A stretch of 64,000 bases of DNA from Sphingobacterium paludis (GCF_004364125.1 NZ_SNZV01000012.1:40926-104925), one strand, 5' to 3'; shown: positions 44,398 to 53,618, counted from the first letter of the stretch. The notes: a model not told the origin generated them from the letters alone. Numbers and translations are program-made.

Positions 44398-47184
44398 GTG
44401 AAAAAACTATTTCTTCTCGACGGCATGGCCCTTATATATAGGGCGTATTTCGCATTGAATAAGGTTCCTCGTTTGACTTCCTATGGACTGAATACCGGAG
44501 CAATAATGGGCTTTACAAATACGCTCCTAGAGATTTTAAAGAATCAACAGCCTAGCCATATTGCTGTTGTCTTCGATACAGATGCACCAACAAACCGTCA
44601 TATCGAATTTGAAGCCTACAAGGCTCATCGGGAGAAGATGCCCGAAGACCTCGCAGCCTCTATTCCTTATATTTTTCGTTTAATAGAGGGCTTCAACATC
44701 CCGATCATTACGATGGATGGCTTTGAAGCCGATGATATCATAGGAACGTTAGCCAAAAAGGCTGAGCAAAGCGGATTTCAAGTGTACTGTATGACACCTG
44801 ATAAAGATTTTGGCCAGCTGGTCTCTGAAAATATTTTCATCTACAAACCGGCACGCATGGGAAATGGTGCGGAAACGCTCGGTGTGCCAGAGATCTTAGC
44901 AAAATGGGAGATTGCCGACGTATCACAGGTAATTGATATTTTAGGACTGTGGGGAGATGCCGTGGACAATATTCCCGGCATCCCTGGCATTGGTGAAAAA
45001 ACGGCAAAAAAACTCATTCAGGAATATGGCTCCGTAGAAGGTATCATCGCCAATAGTGCCCAGCTAAAGGGCAAGATGAAAGAAAACGTCGAAAATTTCG
45101 CCGCGCAGGGCCTTATTTCCAAGAAGCTAGCAACTATCCAGCTGGACGTCCCCATCGCACTGGATGAGAAAGCTTTGGAATTGGAAGATCCAAATCGCGA
45201 GACACTCGAACCGCTTTTCGCGGAACTGGAGTTCAGAACATTGGGCAAGCGTGTGTTTGGCGATGATTTTAGTATCGCCGAATCAGGTAAGCAAGGAAAT
45301 GCGCAGATGGATTTATTTGCACCTGCCGCCGTAGAAATTGCTGCTGCAGCTCCTGAGCCCATTACGCCTACATTCAACATTCATAATACACCGCACGAGT
45401 ATATCCTCGTAGAAACGGTCGAAGCACAACAAGATTTAGCAGAAATGCTTGCCCGTCAAAAAAGCTTCGCTTTCGATACGGAAACGACATCCTTAGATGC
45501 TTTATCCGCAGAAATAGTTGGTCTTTCCTTTTCTTTTGAAAAAGGAAAAGCATATTACGTGCCCACCGCTACCGATTTTCAGCAAGCACAATCTACGGTA
45601 GATATTTTCAAATCTGTACTGGAAAACCCACAAATTGAGAAAGTAGGGCAAAACATAAAATACGATATCCTCCTCTTATCGTCCTATGATATACGCGTGC
45701 AAGGTCCCCTTTTCGATACCATGATCGCGCATTATCTTATCGATCCCGATACGCGGCACAATATGGACGTATTAGCAGAAAACTACCTCGGCTACACACC
45801 GGTTTCCATTACCGAACTTATCGGCCCCAAAGGCAAAAATCAATTGAGCATGCGCGAGGTGGAACTGACTAAAATAACGGAATATGCCGCGGAAGATGCG
45901 GATATTACGTGGCAGCTACACGAGGTTTTAAAACCGCTTCTTATCGAAACAAAAACGTTGGAGCTAGCCCAAAATGTTGAGTTTCCTCTCGTCTATGTCT
46001 TGGCCGAAGTTGAAAAAAATGGTGTGAAGATAGACGTCGACACGCTACGCACATTTTCTAAGCTATTAGAAGAGGATGTGAAACGCTTGGAAGAATCTAT
46101 CTATGAGAAAGCCCAAACCCGCTTTAACATTGCGTCACCAAAACAGCTTGGCGAAATATTATTCGATAAACTGCAATTAGATCCGAAAGCGAAGAAGACA
46201 AAAACGGGGCAATATAAAACCGGTGAAGACGTACTGCTGACGTTAGCACACAAGTCAGACATCGTGCAGGATATTTTGGATTTCAGACAAATGCAAAAGC
46301 TGAAGTCTACTTATGTTGATGCACTCCCCGGACTTATCAATCCACAAACCGGACTTATCCACACCTCTTACAATCAAGCGGTGGCGGCCACAGGTCGACT
46401 AAGCTCCACCAACCCCAACCTACAAAACATTCCCATTCGAACCGAACGCGGCAGGGAGGTGAGAAAAGCATTTATTGCGCGTGATGCCTCACACGTATTG
46501 CTGTCTGCAGATTATTCGCAAATTGAACTGCGCCTCATTGCAGAACTTAGCCAAGATCACAATATGCTTGACGCATTTAGTGCCGGCCACGATATTCACC
46601 GGGCGACGGCCGCCAGAGTTTATGGCGTAGGACTGGATGATGTAAGTTCAGATCAACGACGCAATGCGAAAGCTGTTAATTTTGGCATTATATACGGCCA
46701 GTCGGCATTTGGTTTATCGCAAAGTCTTGGCATTCCGCGAAAAGAGGCTGCCACCATGATTGATCAATATTTTGAACAGTATGCCGGCATTAGGCAATAC
46801 ATGAGTAAAGCCGTAGAGTTTGCTAAAGAAAATGGATATGTAGAAACTATCCTGAAAAGAAGACGTTATCTTAGAGATATCAACTCGGCTAATATGACGG
46901 TAAGGGGGTTCGCGGAACGAAACGCTATCAATGCACCTATACAAGGGTCTGCGGCGGATTTAATCAAGGTGGCCATGATCCACATTCAAAAAGATATTGC
47001 GTCTGCCGGCCTTCAAGGTAAAATGATTATGCAGGTGCACGATGAGTTGGTTTTCGATGTTCCACAAAACGAAGTTGAGCAGTTTTCAAAAATCATACGC
47101 GATAGAATGCAAAACGCGATAACATTGAAAGTCCCGATAGAGGTCGAAGTGGGGCAAGGGGTTAATTGGTTAGAAGCACATTAA
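44398..47184 (+). CDS. polA: DNA polymerase I
   Basis: PolA fills Okazaki and repair gaps. The 928-residue protein has a 5' nuclease domain (1-290), an active 3'-5' proofreading domain with FDTETT (D360, E362), and the polymerase domain. The polymerase has motif A D705-YSQIELR, motif B RRNAKAVNFGIIYG with the phenylalanine seen in E. coli, and motif C HD882ELV. The start is GTG 44398 (MKKLFLLDG), just after a TTG that could also begin the frame. The next gene starts 4 nt past its stop. Confidence 0.97.
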   Translation: MKKLFLLDGMALIYRAYFALNKVPRLTSYGLNTGAIMGFTNTLLEILKNQQPSHIAVVFDTDAPTNRHIEFEAYKAHREKMPEDLAASIPYIFRLIEGFNIPIITMDGFEADDIIGTLAKKAEQSGFQVYCMTPDKDFGQLVSENIFIYKPARMGNGAETLGVPEILAKWEIADVSQVIDILGLWGDAVDNIPGIPGIGEKTAKKLIQEYGSVEGIIANSAQLKGKMKENVENFAAQGLISKKLATIQLDVPIALDEKALELEDPNRETLEPLFAELEFRTLGKRVFGDDFSIAESGKQGNAQMDLFAPAAVEIAAAAPEPITPTFNIHNTPHEYILVETVEAQQDLAEMLARQKSFAFDTETTSLDALSAEIVGLSFSFEKGKAYYVPTATDFQQAQSTVDIFKSVLENPQIEKVGQNIKYDILLLSSYDIRVQGPLFDTMIAHYLIDPDTRHNMDVLAENYLGYTPVSITELIGPKGKNQLSMREVELTKITEYAAEDADITWQLHEVLKPLLIETKTLELAQNVEFPLVYVLAEVEKNGVKIDVDTLRTFSKLLEEDVKRLEESIYEKAQTRFNIASPKQLGEILFDKLQLDPKAKKTKTGQYKTGEDVLLTLAHKSDIVQDILDFRQMQKLKSTYVDALPGLINPQTGLIHTSYNQAVAATGRLSSTNPNLQNIPIRTERGREVRKAFIARDASHVLLSADYSQIELRLIAELSQDHNMLDAFSAGHDIHRATAARVYGVGLDDVSSDQRRNAKAVNFGIIYGQSAFGLSQSLGIPRKEAATMIDQYFEQYAGIRQYMSKAVEFAKENGYVETILKRRRYLRDINSANMTVRGFAERNAINAPIQGSAADLIKVAMIHIQKDIASAGLQGKMIMQVHDELVFDVPQNEVEQFSKIIRDRMQNAITLKVPIEVEVGQGVNWLEAH

Positions 47185-47188
47185 CAAT

Positions 47189-48307
47189 ATGATGAAAAAC
47201 GTTAGCTTATTTTTAGTAGCCTGTTTGGCATACGTAGCTTGTCGGGCGCAGACTGATTCGGTATCCCGAGATACGTTGTTTGAAAAAGCGCCGGAAGGTC
47301 TCGTCCGTTTCTATTATGATAACCATTATTATTTGGTAGATAAAGATTGTGAATTCAAAGCTATCGAACGGCTTTCCCAATTCCTCGTGGCCAAGAATGT
47401 TTTTCATGGCGAATTTAAGGATTTCAACAGCCGGGGAACTGTCGTGCTTACCGGCTACCACAACCAAGGGGTGAAGGAAGGTCTCTTTAGCGCTTATCAC
47501 CCCAATGGCGTACTCCAGTGGCAAGTAACCTTTAAAGACAATAAACCTACCGGCGATTGGAAATACTATTATCCTGATGGAAAACCCATGTTGACGGTAA
47601 ATTTTGATAACGGCGCCGGACAGATCATTTCATTTTGGGACCGACTGGGACGCCAACGCGTAACGGAAGGCGAAGGCAATTATGAATTTAGAATGCCTTT
47701 CGAGTTTTACAACGAATACGGCTTTCCATTCTTTGAGCGCAAAGGCAGGATCAGAAACGGACTTCCCTCTGGCTACTGGACAACCAATATGGTGGATGAA
47801 AAAAACAAAAAGGTGCTCTTTACCGAAGAGGTGTATGACAAAAATGGAATGTTGACAGAAGGTTACAACCTTTTCCAAGATCGGGAATATCGGATTCCCC
47901 TCACCATCATCCCCACACAGTCTTTTATTATAGGCGAACGCCTGATATCAAAACCCTGTACGTTTGATGACTACAGTGGGTTTAACGCCTATTTGTCGGA
48001 CCGGTTGAACGCCGCATTTGCAGCAAACCCTAGCTTTCAAAACACGGAAGATGAATTTATTTACCGCGTAACCCTAGATAAACAAGGAGAACCTGAATTG
48101 ATAACCTTGAGTCAGCCGTTGAAAACGCAGGCGCTAAATAAGTATCTGGAAATGGTCATTAAAGACATTCCCTTTTACTTCCCTTCGCTAGACGAATCTG
48201 CACAACCGGTCGAAGACGCATTGACGGTGTCCGGGAAACTCACTATTAGTGAAGCAGGTGTATTTAATTTCCATACCCTACGTATCGAAAGAGAAAAACA
48301 ACGCTAG
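47189..48307 (+). CDS. MORN-repeat protein with signal peptide
   Basis: A 372-residue exported protein (signal peptide ending VACRAQ). Three or four MORN-type repeats follow, such as GLFSAYHPNGVLQWQVTF and PTGDWKYYYPDGKPML, like the YwqK family. The last 100 residues resemble a TonB C-terminal/energy-transducing fold (YRVTLDKQGEPELITL, then QALNKYLEMVIKDIPF). Two ATGs are possible (47189, 47192). It is placed as the second gene of polA, but no shared function is evident. Confidence 0.75.
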   Translation: MMKNVSLFLVACLAYVACRAQTDSVSRDTLFEKAPEGLVRFYYDNHYYLVDKDCEFKAIERLSQFLVAKNVFHGEFKDFNSRGTVVLTGYHNQGVKEGLFSAYHPNGVLQWQVTFKDNKPTGDWKYYYPDGKPMLTVNFDNGAGQIISFWDRLGRQRVTEGEGNYEFRMPFEFYNEYGFPFFERKGRIRNGLPSGYWTTNMVDEKNKKVLFTEEVYDKNGMLTEGYNLFQDREYRIPLTIIPTQSFIIGERLISKPCTFDDYSGFNAYLSDRLNAAFAANPSFQNTEDEFIYRVTLDKQGEPELITLSQPLKTQALNKYLEMVIKDIPFYFPSLDESAQPVEDALTVSGKLTISEAGVFNFHTLRIEREKQR

Positions 48308-48326
48308 GCGAATTCAACGAATGTTA

Positions 48327-48334
48327 TATATTTG
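48327..48334 (+). promoter_or_regulatory. -7 element (TATATTTG) of psd
   Basis: An exact match 15 nt before the psd ATG at 48350. It overlaps an upstream in-frame TTG, supporting the later start. Confidence 0.55.
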
Positions 48335-48349
48335 CAAAAAAATTTAGGC

Positions 48350-49003
48350 ATGAAATTCCACAAAGAAGGATATACAAGTTTAGCGATCGTCGTTTTGTTC
48401 ATTTTTGCTATTAATGCGATAGCGGATTATTACGATGCTTCTTTGTATGCAAAATGGTTCTTATATGTTCTGTCTGCGTTTTTGTTCATTACGATCGTGC
48501 AGTTTTTTCGGAGTCCGATAAAACGCATAGCGGCCGATGAAGGCATTATTTTATGTCCTGCGGATGGTAAAGTGGTGGTCATTGAAGAAACGGAAGAAAC
48601 CGAGTATTTTAACGACCGAAGAATTCAGATCTCTATTTTCATGTCGCCCATCAATGTCCACGTAAACCGGAATCCGATCAGTGGTATCGTATCCTACTTT
48701 AAATACCATCCTGGCAAATTTCTAGTTGCTTGGCACCCAAAATCGTCCACGGAAAACGAGCGTACGACCGTTGTCGTAAAAAACAGTGCAGATGTGGAAG
48801 TGCTATTTCGACAAATTGCCGGAGCTATGGCTCGACGGATTGTGTGGTATGTCAATGAGAAGGATGTGGTAAAGCAAGGTGAAGAGTTTGGTTTTATAAA
48901 ATTCGGTTCGCGTGTCGACGTCTTTGTTCCTGTGGGAACCTCCATCAATGTTAATATAGGTGACAAGGTCGTCGGCGGAAAAACAGTACTCGCGACATTT
49001 TAA
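48350..49003 (+). CDS. psd: phosphatidylserine decarboxylase
   Basis: PSD turns phosphatidylserine into phosphatidylethanolamine. The 217-residue protein is the short form. A transmembrane/re-entrant segment (residues 9-45, LAIVVLFIFAINAIADYY) precedes the core. The self-cleaving site is the GS in KFGSRVDVF near residue 184, which makes the pyruvoyl cofactor. The conserved FMSPINVHVNRNPI block is present. It follows the MORN gene by 42 nt but has its own promoter. Confidence 0.95.
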   Translation: MKFHKEGYTSLAIVVLFIFAINAIADYYDASLYAKWFLYVLSAFLFITIVQFFRSPIKRIAADEGIILCPADGKVVVIEETEETEYFNDRRIQISIFMSPINVHVNRNPISGIVSYFKYHPGKFLVAWHPKSSTENERTTVVVKNSADVEVLFRQIAGAMARRIVWYVNEKDVVKQGEEFGFIKFGSRVDVFVPVGTSINVNIGDKVVGGKTVLATF

Positions 49004-49033
49004 CATTATATTCATACAGTATTTGTAATTTAG

Positions 49034-49057
49034 GCTTCGTTATACGAGGCTTTTTTT
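49034..49057 (+). terminator. terminator touching the histidine kinase start codon
   Basis: GCTTCG (49034-49039) pairs with CGAGGC (49045-49050) through one G-U, followed by seven T residues. The last T is directly before the ATG of the next gene. It lies 30 nt past the psd stop. Confidence 0.75.
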
Positions 49058-50095
49058 ATGAATTTTAGAATTTTTGTCCTTCTTATCTCCTGCAGCTTTG
49101 GCGTGTTAGTCGCTGCAACAGATTACATGCACCGCGCCAATCTTTCGGTAGCTGCACTCCTATTCATCTCAAGCAGTGTGTTGAGCTTTGTGATACTGCT
49201 CAACCTGTTCGAGCGTTTCGTGTATAAACGGATTCGGAATGTGTATAAACTAATCCATAACTTGAAGCTGGGCAAAGATCTGAAAGATGCGTTGGGCGAA
49301 CAGATTGCCGATGATCCGATTGCCAATGCGGAAAAAGAGGTGCGCGACTGGGCGAAGCAAAAAGCATCTGAAATTAACACATTAAAAGAACAAGCACAAT
49401 TTCGAAAAGAGTTTCTTTCCAATATCTCCCACGAATTCAAGACCCCGCTATTCGCGACACAGGGATACATTGAAACATTACAGGACGGCCTGATTGATGA
49501 TGATCCCGATATTGCGAAGAATTTTTTGGAAAAAGCCTCGCGCAATTTAGACCGACTAAGCTATTTGATTCAAGACCTCGACGAGATCTCCAAGTTGGAA
49601 ACCGGAATAATTGCCCTCACCATCGAAAAATTTGACGTAGTCAAGCTTATAAAAGAATGTGTGGAAGATCTGGAAGGAAAAGCGAGCGGTAGCAACATAC
49701 AAATAAAATACAAAGGCAAAGCAAACCATCCCGTATTTGTCAAGGCAGACCGCAAACGAATCCAACAAGTTTTAATAAATCTTATCGATAACTCCATTAA
49801 ATATGGTAAAAAAGATGGGCACACCAGCATCTCGATATACCCTCTTTTTGAACAGATATTGATAGAAGTGACCGATGACGGCCTGGGTATAGAAGAAAAG
49901 AACCTACCGCGGGTATTTGAGCGCTTCTACCGTACGGATAAGAGCCGCTCGCGTGAAATAGGAGGATCTGGATTGGGTTTAGCCATCGTAAAGCATATCA
50001 TCGAGGCGCATGAACAAAATGTAAATGTAAGGAGTACAGAGGGTATAGGGACCACCTTTGGTTTCACGCTCGTTCCAGCCAAAATCGATAAATAG
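49058..50095 (+). CDS. PhoR-like sensor histidine kinase (no cognate regulator nearby)
   Basis: A 345-residue membrane kinase. The N-terminal segment has two hydrophobic helices (VLLISCSFGVLVAATDY, then SVAALLFISSSVLSFVILL). After a linker near residue 100 come the H-box LSNISHEFKTPLFATQG with H125, the N-box NLIDNSIKYGKKDG, G1 DDGLGIEEKN and G2 SGLGLAIVKHI. The place before phosphate genes with a likely Pho box suggests PhoR. The reading frame begins right after a terminator T-tract. No response regulator is adjacent. Confidence 0.88.
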   Translation: MNFRIFVLLISCSFGVLVAATDYMHRANLSVAALLFISSSVLSFVILLNLFERFVYKRIRNVYKLIHNLKLGKDLKDALGEQIADDPIANAEKEVRDWAKQKASEINTLKEQAQFRKEFLSNISHEFKTPLFATQGYIETLQDGLIDDDPDIAKNFLEKASRNLDRLSYLIQDLDEISKLETGIIALTIEKFDVVKLIKECVEDLEGKASGSNIQIKYKGKANHPVFVKADRKRIQQVLINLIDNSIKYGKKDGHTSISIYPLFEQILIEVTDDGLGIEEKNLPRVFERFYRTDKSRSREIGGSGLGLAIVKHIIEAHEQNVNVRSTEGIGTTFGFTLVPAKIDK

Positions 50096-50125
50096 GAGAT
50101 TCACCTTACTATTCATCAGTAAAAC

Positions 50126-50142
50126 TTAACATTAACTTAACA
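50126..50142 (+). promoter_or_regulatory. probable Pho box: TTAACA-N5-TTAACA
   Basis: Two direct copies of TTAACA (50126-50131 and 50137-50142), 11 bp apart, the layout of the B. subtilis PhoP site. It lies ten base pairs upstream of the -7 element, where a response regulator would activate transcription, and directly before phosphate genes. Confidence 0.55.
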
Positions 50143-50151
50143 TTTCATTCA

Positions 50152-50159
50152 TAATTTTG
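50152..50159 (+). promoter_or_regulatory. -7 element (TAATTTTG) of the DUF47-PiT operon
   Basis: An exact TAnnTTTG match, 16 nt before the DUF47 ATG. No TTTG is found at -33, where the Pho box sits instead. Confidence 0.55.
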
Positions 50160-50175
50160 CAGAAATTCAATCCAT

Positions 50176-50823
50176 ATGTCTTTAAATAGCATTTTTCAGT
50201 ATTTCGTTCCAAAGGATAAAAAGTTTTTCCCTTTGTTTGAACAAGCAGGCGCTAACCTTATCGAGATGGCAAAACTGCTACAAGAAACGGTTTACTCCAC
50301 AGATTTGGCTAAACGCGCTGATCTGAATAAAAAACTAGAAGACCTTGAACACCGGGGCGACAATATCACTCACCAGATACACCTCGAATTAGGTAAAAAT
50401 TTCATCACACCATTCGACCGAGAAGATATTCATGCTTTGGCAAGCTCTTTAGATGATGTTGCCGATTTTATACAGGGCGCGTCAAACCGCATGGAACTGT
50501 ATAAAGTGATTACGCCTAGTCAAGCGATGAAAGAAATTACAGACTTAATCGTGGAGGCGACGGAGCATGTCGCTACGGCAGTTAACGAACTGAAAGATCT
50601 AAAAAACATTCGGAATATCACCGATTCTTGCGTCCGCATCAATAGCGTGGAAAACAAAGCGGACTATATATTTGACAAAGCAGTGGGTGAGCTTTTTGAA
50701 TACGAGAAAGATGCGATCACGTTGATCAAAAATAAAGAAGTGCTTTCGGCTATGGAGGATGCGACAGATAAGTGTGAGGATGTAGCGAACGTATTGGAAA
50801 GCATTTTGGTAAAGAATGCTTAA
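50176..50823 (+). CDS. DUF47 family PhoU-like protein
   Basis: A 215-residue all-helical protein of the DUF47/PhoU-like family. Its members accompany PiT transporters and are thought to control phosphate uptake. Metal-binding E/D residues sit in the helices, for example ELGKNFITPFDREDI and EATEHVATAVNEL. It is cotranscribed with the PiT gene, which starts 27 nt downstream. Confidence 0.93.
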   Translation: MSLNSIFQYFVPKDKKFFPLFEQAGANLIEMAKLLQETVYSTDLAKRADLNKKLEDLEHRGDNITHQIHLELGKNFITPFDREDIHALASSLDDVADFIQGASNRMELYKVITPSQAMKEITDLIVEATEHVATAVNELKDLKNIRNITDSCVRINSVENKADYIFDKAVGELFEYEKDAITLIKNKEVLSAMEDATDKCEDVANVLESILVKNA

Positions 50824-50850
50824 TAAAAGCAGCAAGAAAACAAATTTATT

Positions 50851-51861
50851 ATGACTTCAACATTATTGATTGTCGTCGTTATCTTAGCGATTGCATTTGA
50901 CTACATCAATGGTTTCCATGATGCAGCGAACTCGATTGCCACGGTGGTATCGACGAAGGTATTGACTCCCTTTATGGCGGTTTTGTGGGCTGCTCTATTT
51001 AATTTTGCGGCTTATTTCTATTTTACGGACCATAAGGTAGCCAACACCATTGCGAAGACGGTGCTCGAGGAATATATCACCCTTGAAGTGATCTTTGCGG
51101 GCCTTGTTGCTGCGATATCCTGGAACCTTTTTACCTGGTACTATGGTATTCCATCGAGTTCTTCCCACACACTAATTGGCGGCTTCGCCGGTTCGGGAAT
51201 GGCCTACGCTTGGATAATGGGTGCAAACCCACTTCTTGCGGTGAACCAAAGTGCAATTTTAAAAACAGTGTCTTTTATTGTTTTGGCGCCCATCCTTGGT
51301 ATGTTTATATCGGTGATCATTACTTTGATTATTATGAACCTGGCGCGAAGGGCCAGACCTGCTGTGGCGGAAAAATGGTTTAAAATCTGTCAGCTGATAT
51401 CGTCGGCAGCATTGAGTTTTGCCCACGGTGGAAATGATGCGCAGAAAGTTATGGGTATTATCGCGACGGCGCTGATTGCGGAGCAAGTGATTCCAGACTT
51501 TGAAGCCATGCCCGCTTGGGTTCCTTTATCCTGTTATATCGCTATCGCTGCCGGAACCATGAGCGGTGGTTGGAAAATTGTGAAAACGATGGGAACAAAG
51601 ATTACCAAGGTAACACCTTTGGAGGGTGTAGCCGCAGAAACTGCAGGCGCGGTAACCTTAGGTGTAACGGAGCATTTTGGTATTCCGGCATCAACTACAC
51701 ATACCATCACGGGTTCTATTATCGGTGTCGGGGTAGTAAAGCGTGTGTCGGCCGTACGTTGGGGTGTTACGATTAGCTTATTATGGGCTTGGATATTGAC
51801 TATTCCCGTTAGCGCCGTGCTCGGAGGTTTATCGCTTGCGGTAATACATTTTATCCTGTAA
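50851..51861 (+). CDS. inorganic phosphate transporter, PiT family
   Basis: A 336-residue membrane carrier taking up phosphate as a metal complex, coupled to protons or sodium. The family signature occurs twice: NGFHDAANSIATVVSTKVL near residue 22 and AHGGNDAQKVMG near 190. There are about ten membrane segments and a SSSHT/STTHT pair typical of the PiT repeat. No Pst-type ABC transporter is nearby. Confidence 0.96.
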   Translation: MTSTLLIVVVILAIAFDYINGFHDAANSIATVVSTKVLTPFMAVLWAALFNFAAYFYFTDHKVANTIAKTVLEEYITLEVIFAGLVAAISWNLFTWYYGIPSSSSHTLIGGFAGSGMAYAWIMGANPLLAVNQSAILKTVSFIVLAPILGMFISVIITLIIMNLARRARPAVAEKWFKICQLISSAALSFAHGGNDAQKVMGIIATALIAEQVIPDFEAMPAWVPLSCYIAIAAGTMSGGWKIVKTMGTKITKVTPLEGVAAETAGAVTLGVTEHFGIPASTTHTITGSIIGVGVVKRVSAVRWGVTISLLWAWILTIPVSAVLGGLSLAVIHFIL

Positions 51862-52106
51862 AGGTGGTATTTAACTCGATATGGGAAGTTTTTTATCGAC
51901 TCACGAGTAAAAAAACTCAAAAAATTTTGCGTTTCTAAATTATATACATACTTTTACGCGATGATTTTTTGCTGAATGTCAGTAAAATCAAGGCATGACA
52001 AAACTTTTTAGGGTGCTTCATTTTTTTGGCATCGTTATTGTTAAGTTATGTTAAAATTGAAAACGTGAAAACAATTAAAAATTTTAATAACCTTAAAAAC
52101 AAGAGT

Positions 52107-53507
52107 ATGAACTATTCTACAATTAAAAAAACAGCTGTTGCAGCTTCTTTAGTCGCCGCTTTAGGTTTTGCTGAGAACGCTCAAGCACAAACTCCGACTG
52201 TATTTGGTGGAAGATCACAATACAGAACTTGGTCAATCGGTGTTCAAGGTGGTATCACTGCACCTAACGTACTTACTGGTGGATCTAACAACTTCGGTCA
52301 AAAAGTTGGTATGTTCCAAAACAAAGTAGGTGAATACTATGGTTTAACTGTACGCAAGCAATTCTCTCACCTTTTCGGTTTAGAATTGGAAGGTAACCGT
52401 GGTCGCATCAAAACTTTCAACCACGATGTATCTGGTCCAGCTTTCGAGGCAGGTTCTGGAATGAATGGCGCTGGTACTGCAAGATCTGCAGAAACAGAAG
52501 TAAACTGGGCAGCTAGCTTAAATGGTGTTTTCCAGTTAGGTACTATCGACTTCATGAGAAGAGAAAATGCAGTTAACTTCTACGCTAAAGTAGGTTTAGG
52601 TGTATTAGCGAACAACCCTGTTCAGTATGCAAACAATGACTTCACTGGTACCGTAGTATACAACAACGAAGGTAACTGGGGTGAAGAAATCTTCGGAGAT
52701 CGTGAAGCAGTTGGTGACCGTGACTTCAAATTAGCTGCTTACGTACCAGTAGGTGTTGGTGTTAAATTCAAATTATCTGAAGTTGTTGCCTTGAACTTAG
52801 GTTACACAATGAACTTCACTGATGACAACCTATTGTTCGGCCCAGGTCGTTCAGATGTTAAAGGTAAATTCTCTAACGTTTACGGTGGTCTAGAATTCAC
52901 TTTAGGTTCACGTGATAAAGAAAGCTTAACATTCACAAACCCAGTTGCTACATTGTATGATGAGTTGAAAGATCCATCATTACGTAACGAAGTTGAAGCA
53001 TTGAAACAACGCGTATCTACTTTAGAAGGTACTGTTGATCAATTGAGCAAAGACTCTGATGGTGACGGTGTATCTGATAAATTTGACAAATGTCCTGGTA
53101 CTCCTGCAGGTACTGCAGTAGATGGTTCAGGATGTCCTATCAAATTCCCTGAGCCAGTTGCAGCTCCAGGTATGACTTCAGGTGCTTACTACGCTCCTAT
53201 CCAATTCGAGTTTGATAGCTCTGTATTGAAAACTGAATCTTACGCTACATTAGATAAATTAGCTAAAGAATTGCGTGATGCTAATGCATCTGTAACTTTA
53301 GATGGTTATGCTTCTGCAGAAGGTTCTGAGTCTTACAACATGAACTTGTCAACAGACCGCGCTAACGCAGTAAAACAATACTTAGTAAACGCTGGTGTTT
53401 CTGCATCAAGCATCTCTGCTAACGGTTACGGCGAAGCTAATCCAGTTGCTTCTAACGCTACTGAAGAAGGCCGCGTACAAAACCGTCGCGTTGAAATCAA
53501 AAAATAA
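52107..53507 (+). CDS. OmpA family outer membrane protein with TSP3 calcium motif
   Basis: A 466-residue major outer membrane protein (signal peptide ending AQAQ). The first 280 residues form a beta-barrel, then comes a TSP3-type calcium loop (DSDGDGVSDKFDKCPGTPAG), then the C-terminal OmpA peptidoglycan-binding domain (QFEFDSSVLK, NLSTDRANAVKQYL, NRRVEI). Codons are strongly biased to a small set (ggt, gct, gaa, aac, ttc), unlike neighbours, which marks very high expression. The A-rich leader of about 50 nt before ATG 52107 favours this start over an earlier one at 52026. A terminator follows at once. Confidence 0.95.
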   Translation: MNYSTIKKTAVAASLVAALGFAENAQAQTPTVFGGRSQYRTWSIGVQGGITAPNVLTGGSNNFGQKVGMFQNKVGEYYGLTVRKQFSHLFGLELEGNRGRIKTFNHDVSGPAFEAGSGMNGAGTARSAETEVNWAASLNGVFQLGTIDFMRRENAVNFYAKVGLGVLANNPVQYANNDFTGTVVYNNEGNWGEEIFGDREAVGDRDFKLAAYVPVGVGVKFKLSEVVALNLGYTMNFTDDNLLFGPGRSDVKGKFSNVYGGLEFTLGSRDKESLTFTNPVATLYDELKDPSLRNEVEALKQRVSTLEGTVDQLSKDSDGDGVSDKFDKCPGTPAGTAVDGSGCPIKFPEPVAAPGMTSGAYYAPIQFEFDSSVLKTESYATLDKLAKELRDANASVTLDGYASAEGSESYNMNLSTDRANAVKQYLVNAGVSASSISANGYGEANPVASNATEEGRVQNRRVEIKK

Positions 53508-53537
53508 TTCTTTAAAAAGAGTTAAATTGATAAGAAG

Positions 53538-53564
53538 GCCGATCCAGCGATGGATCGGCTTTTC
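53538..53564 (+). terminator. intrinsic terminator of the OmpA gene
   Basis: GCCGATCC (53538-53545) pairs with GGATCGGC (53552-53559), followed by TTTTC, 31 nt past the stop. Confidence 0.85.
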
Positions 53565-53587
53565 TATTTATAATCAATCTTTTACCG

Positions 53588-53595
53588 TATATTTG
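53588..53595 (+). promoter_or_regulatory. -7 element (TATATTTG) of TPR-aroE
   Basis: An exact TAnnTTTG match 115 nt before the TPR start. A near-perfect palindrome begins 5 bp downstream. Confidence 0.5.
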
Positions 53596-53600
53596 CACGG

Positions 53601-53618
53601 CCATATGTTAACATGTGG
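53601..53618. promoter_or_regulatory. 18-bp imperfect palindrome at the predicted TPR-aroE transcription start
   Basis: CCATATGTTAACATGTGG has 8 of 9 pairs complementary (only 53604/53615 fail) and is centred on GTTAAC. Sitting on the expected start point, it looks like a repressor operator. Confidence 0.4.

Noticed and set aside
51862..52106. A terminator after the PiT gene near TTTTTTATCGACTCACGAGTAAAAAA
   Set aside because: The stem is only four base pairs with loosely matched A/T tracts, too weak to support.
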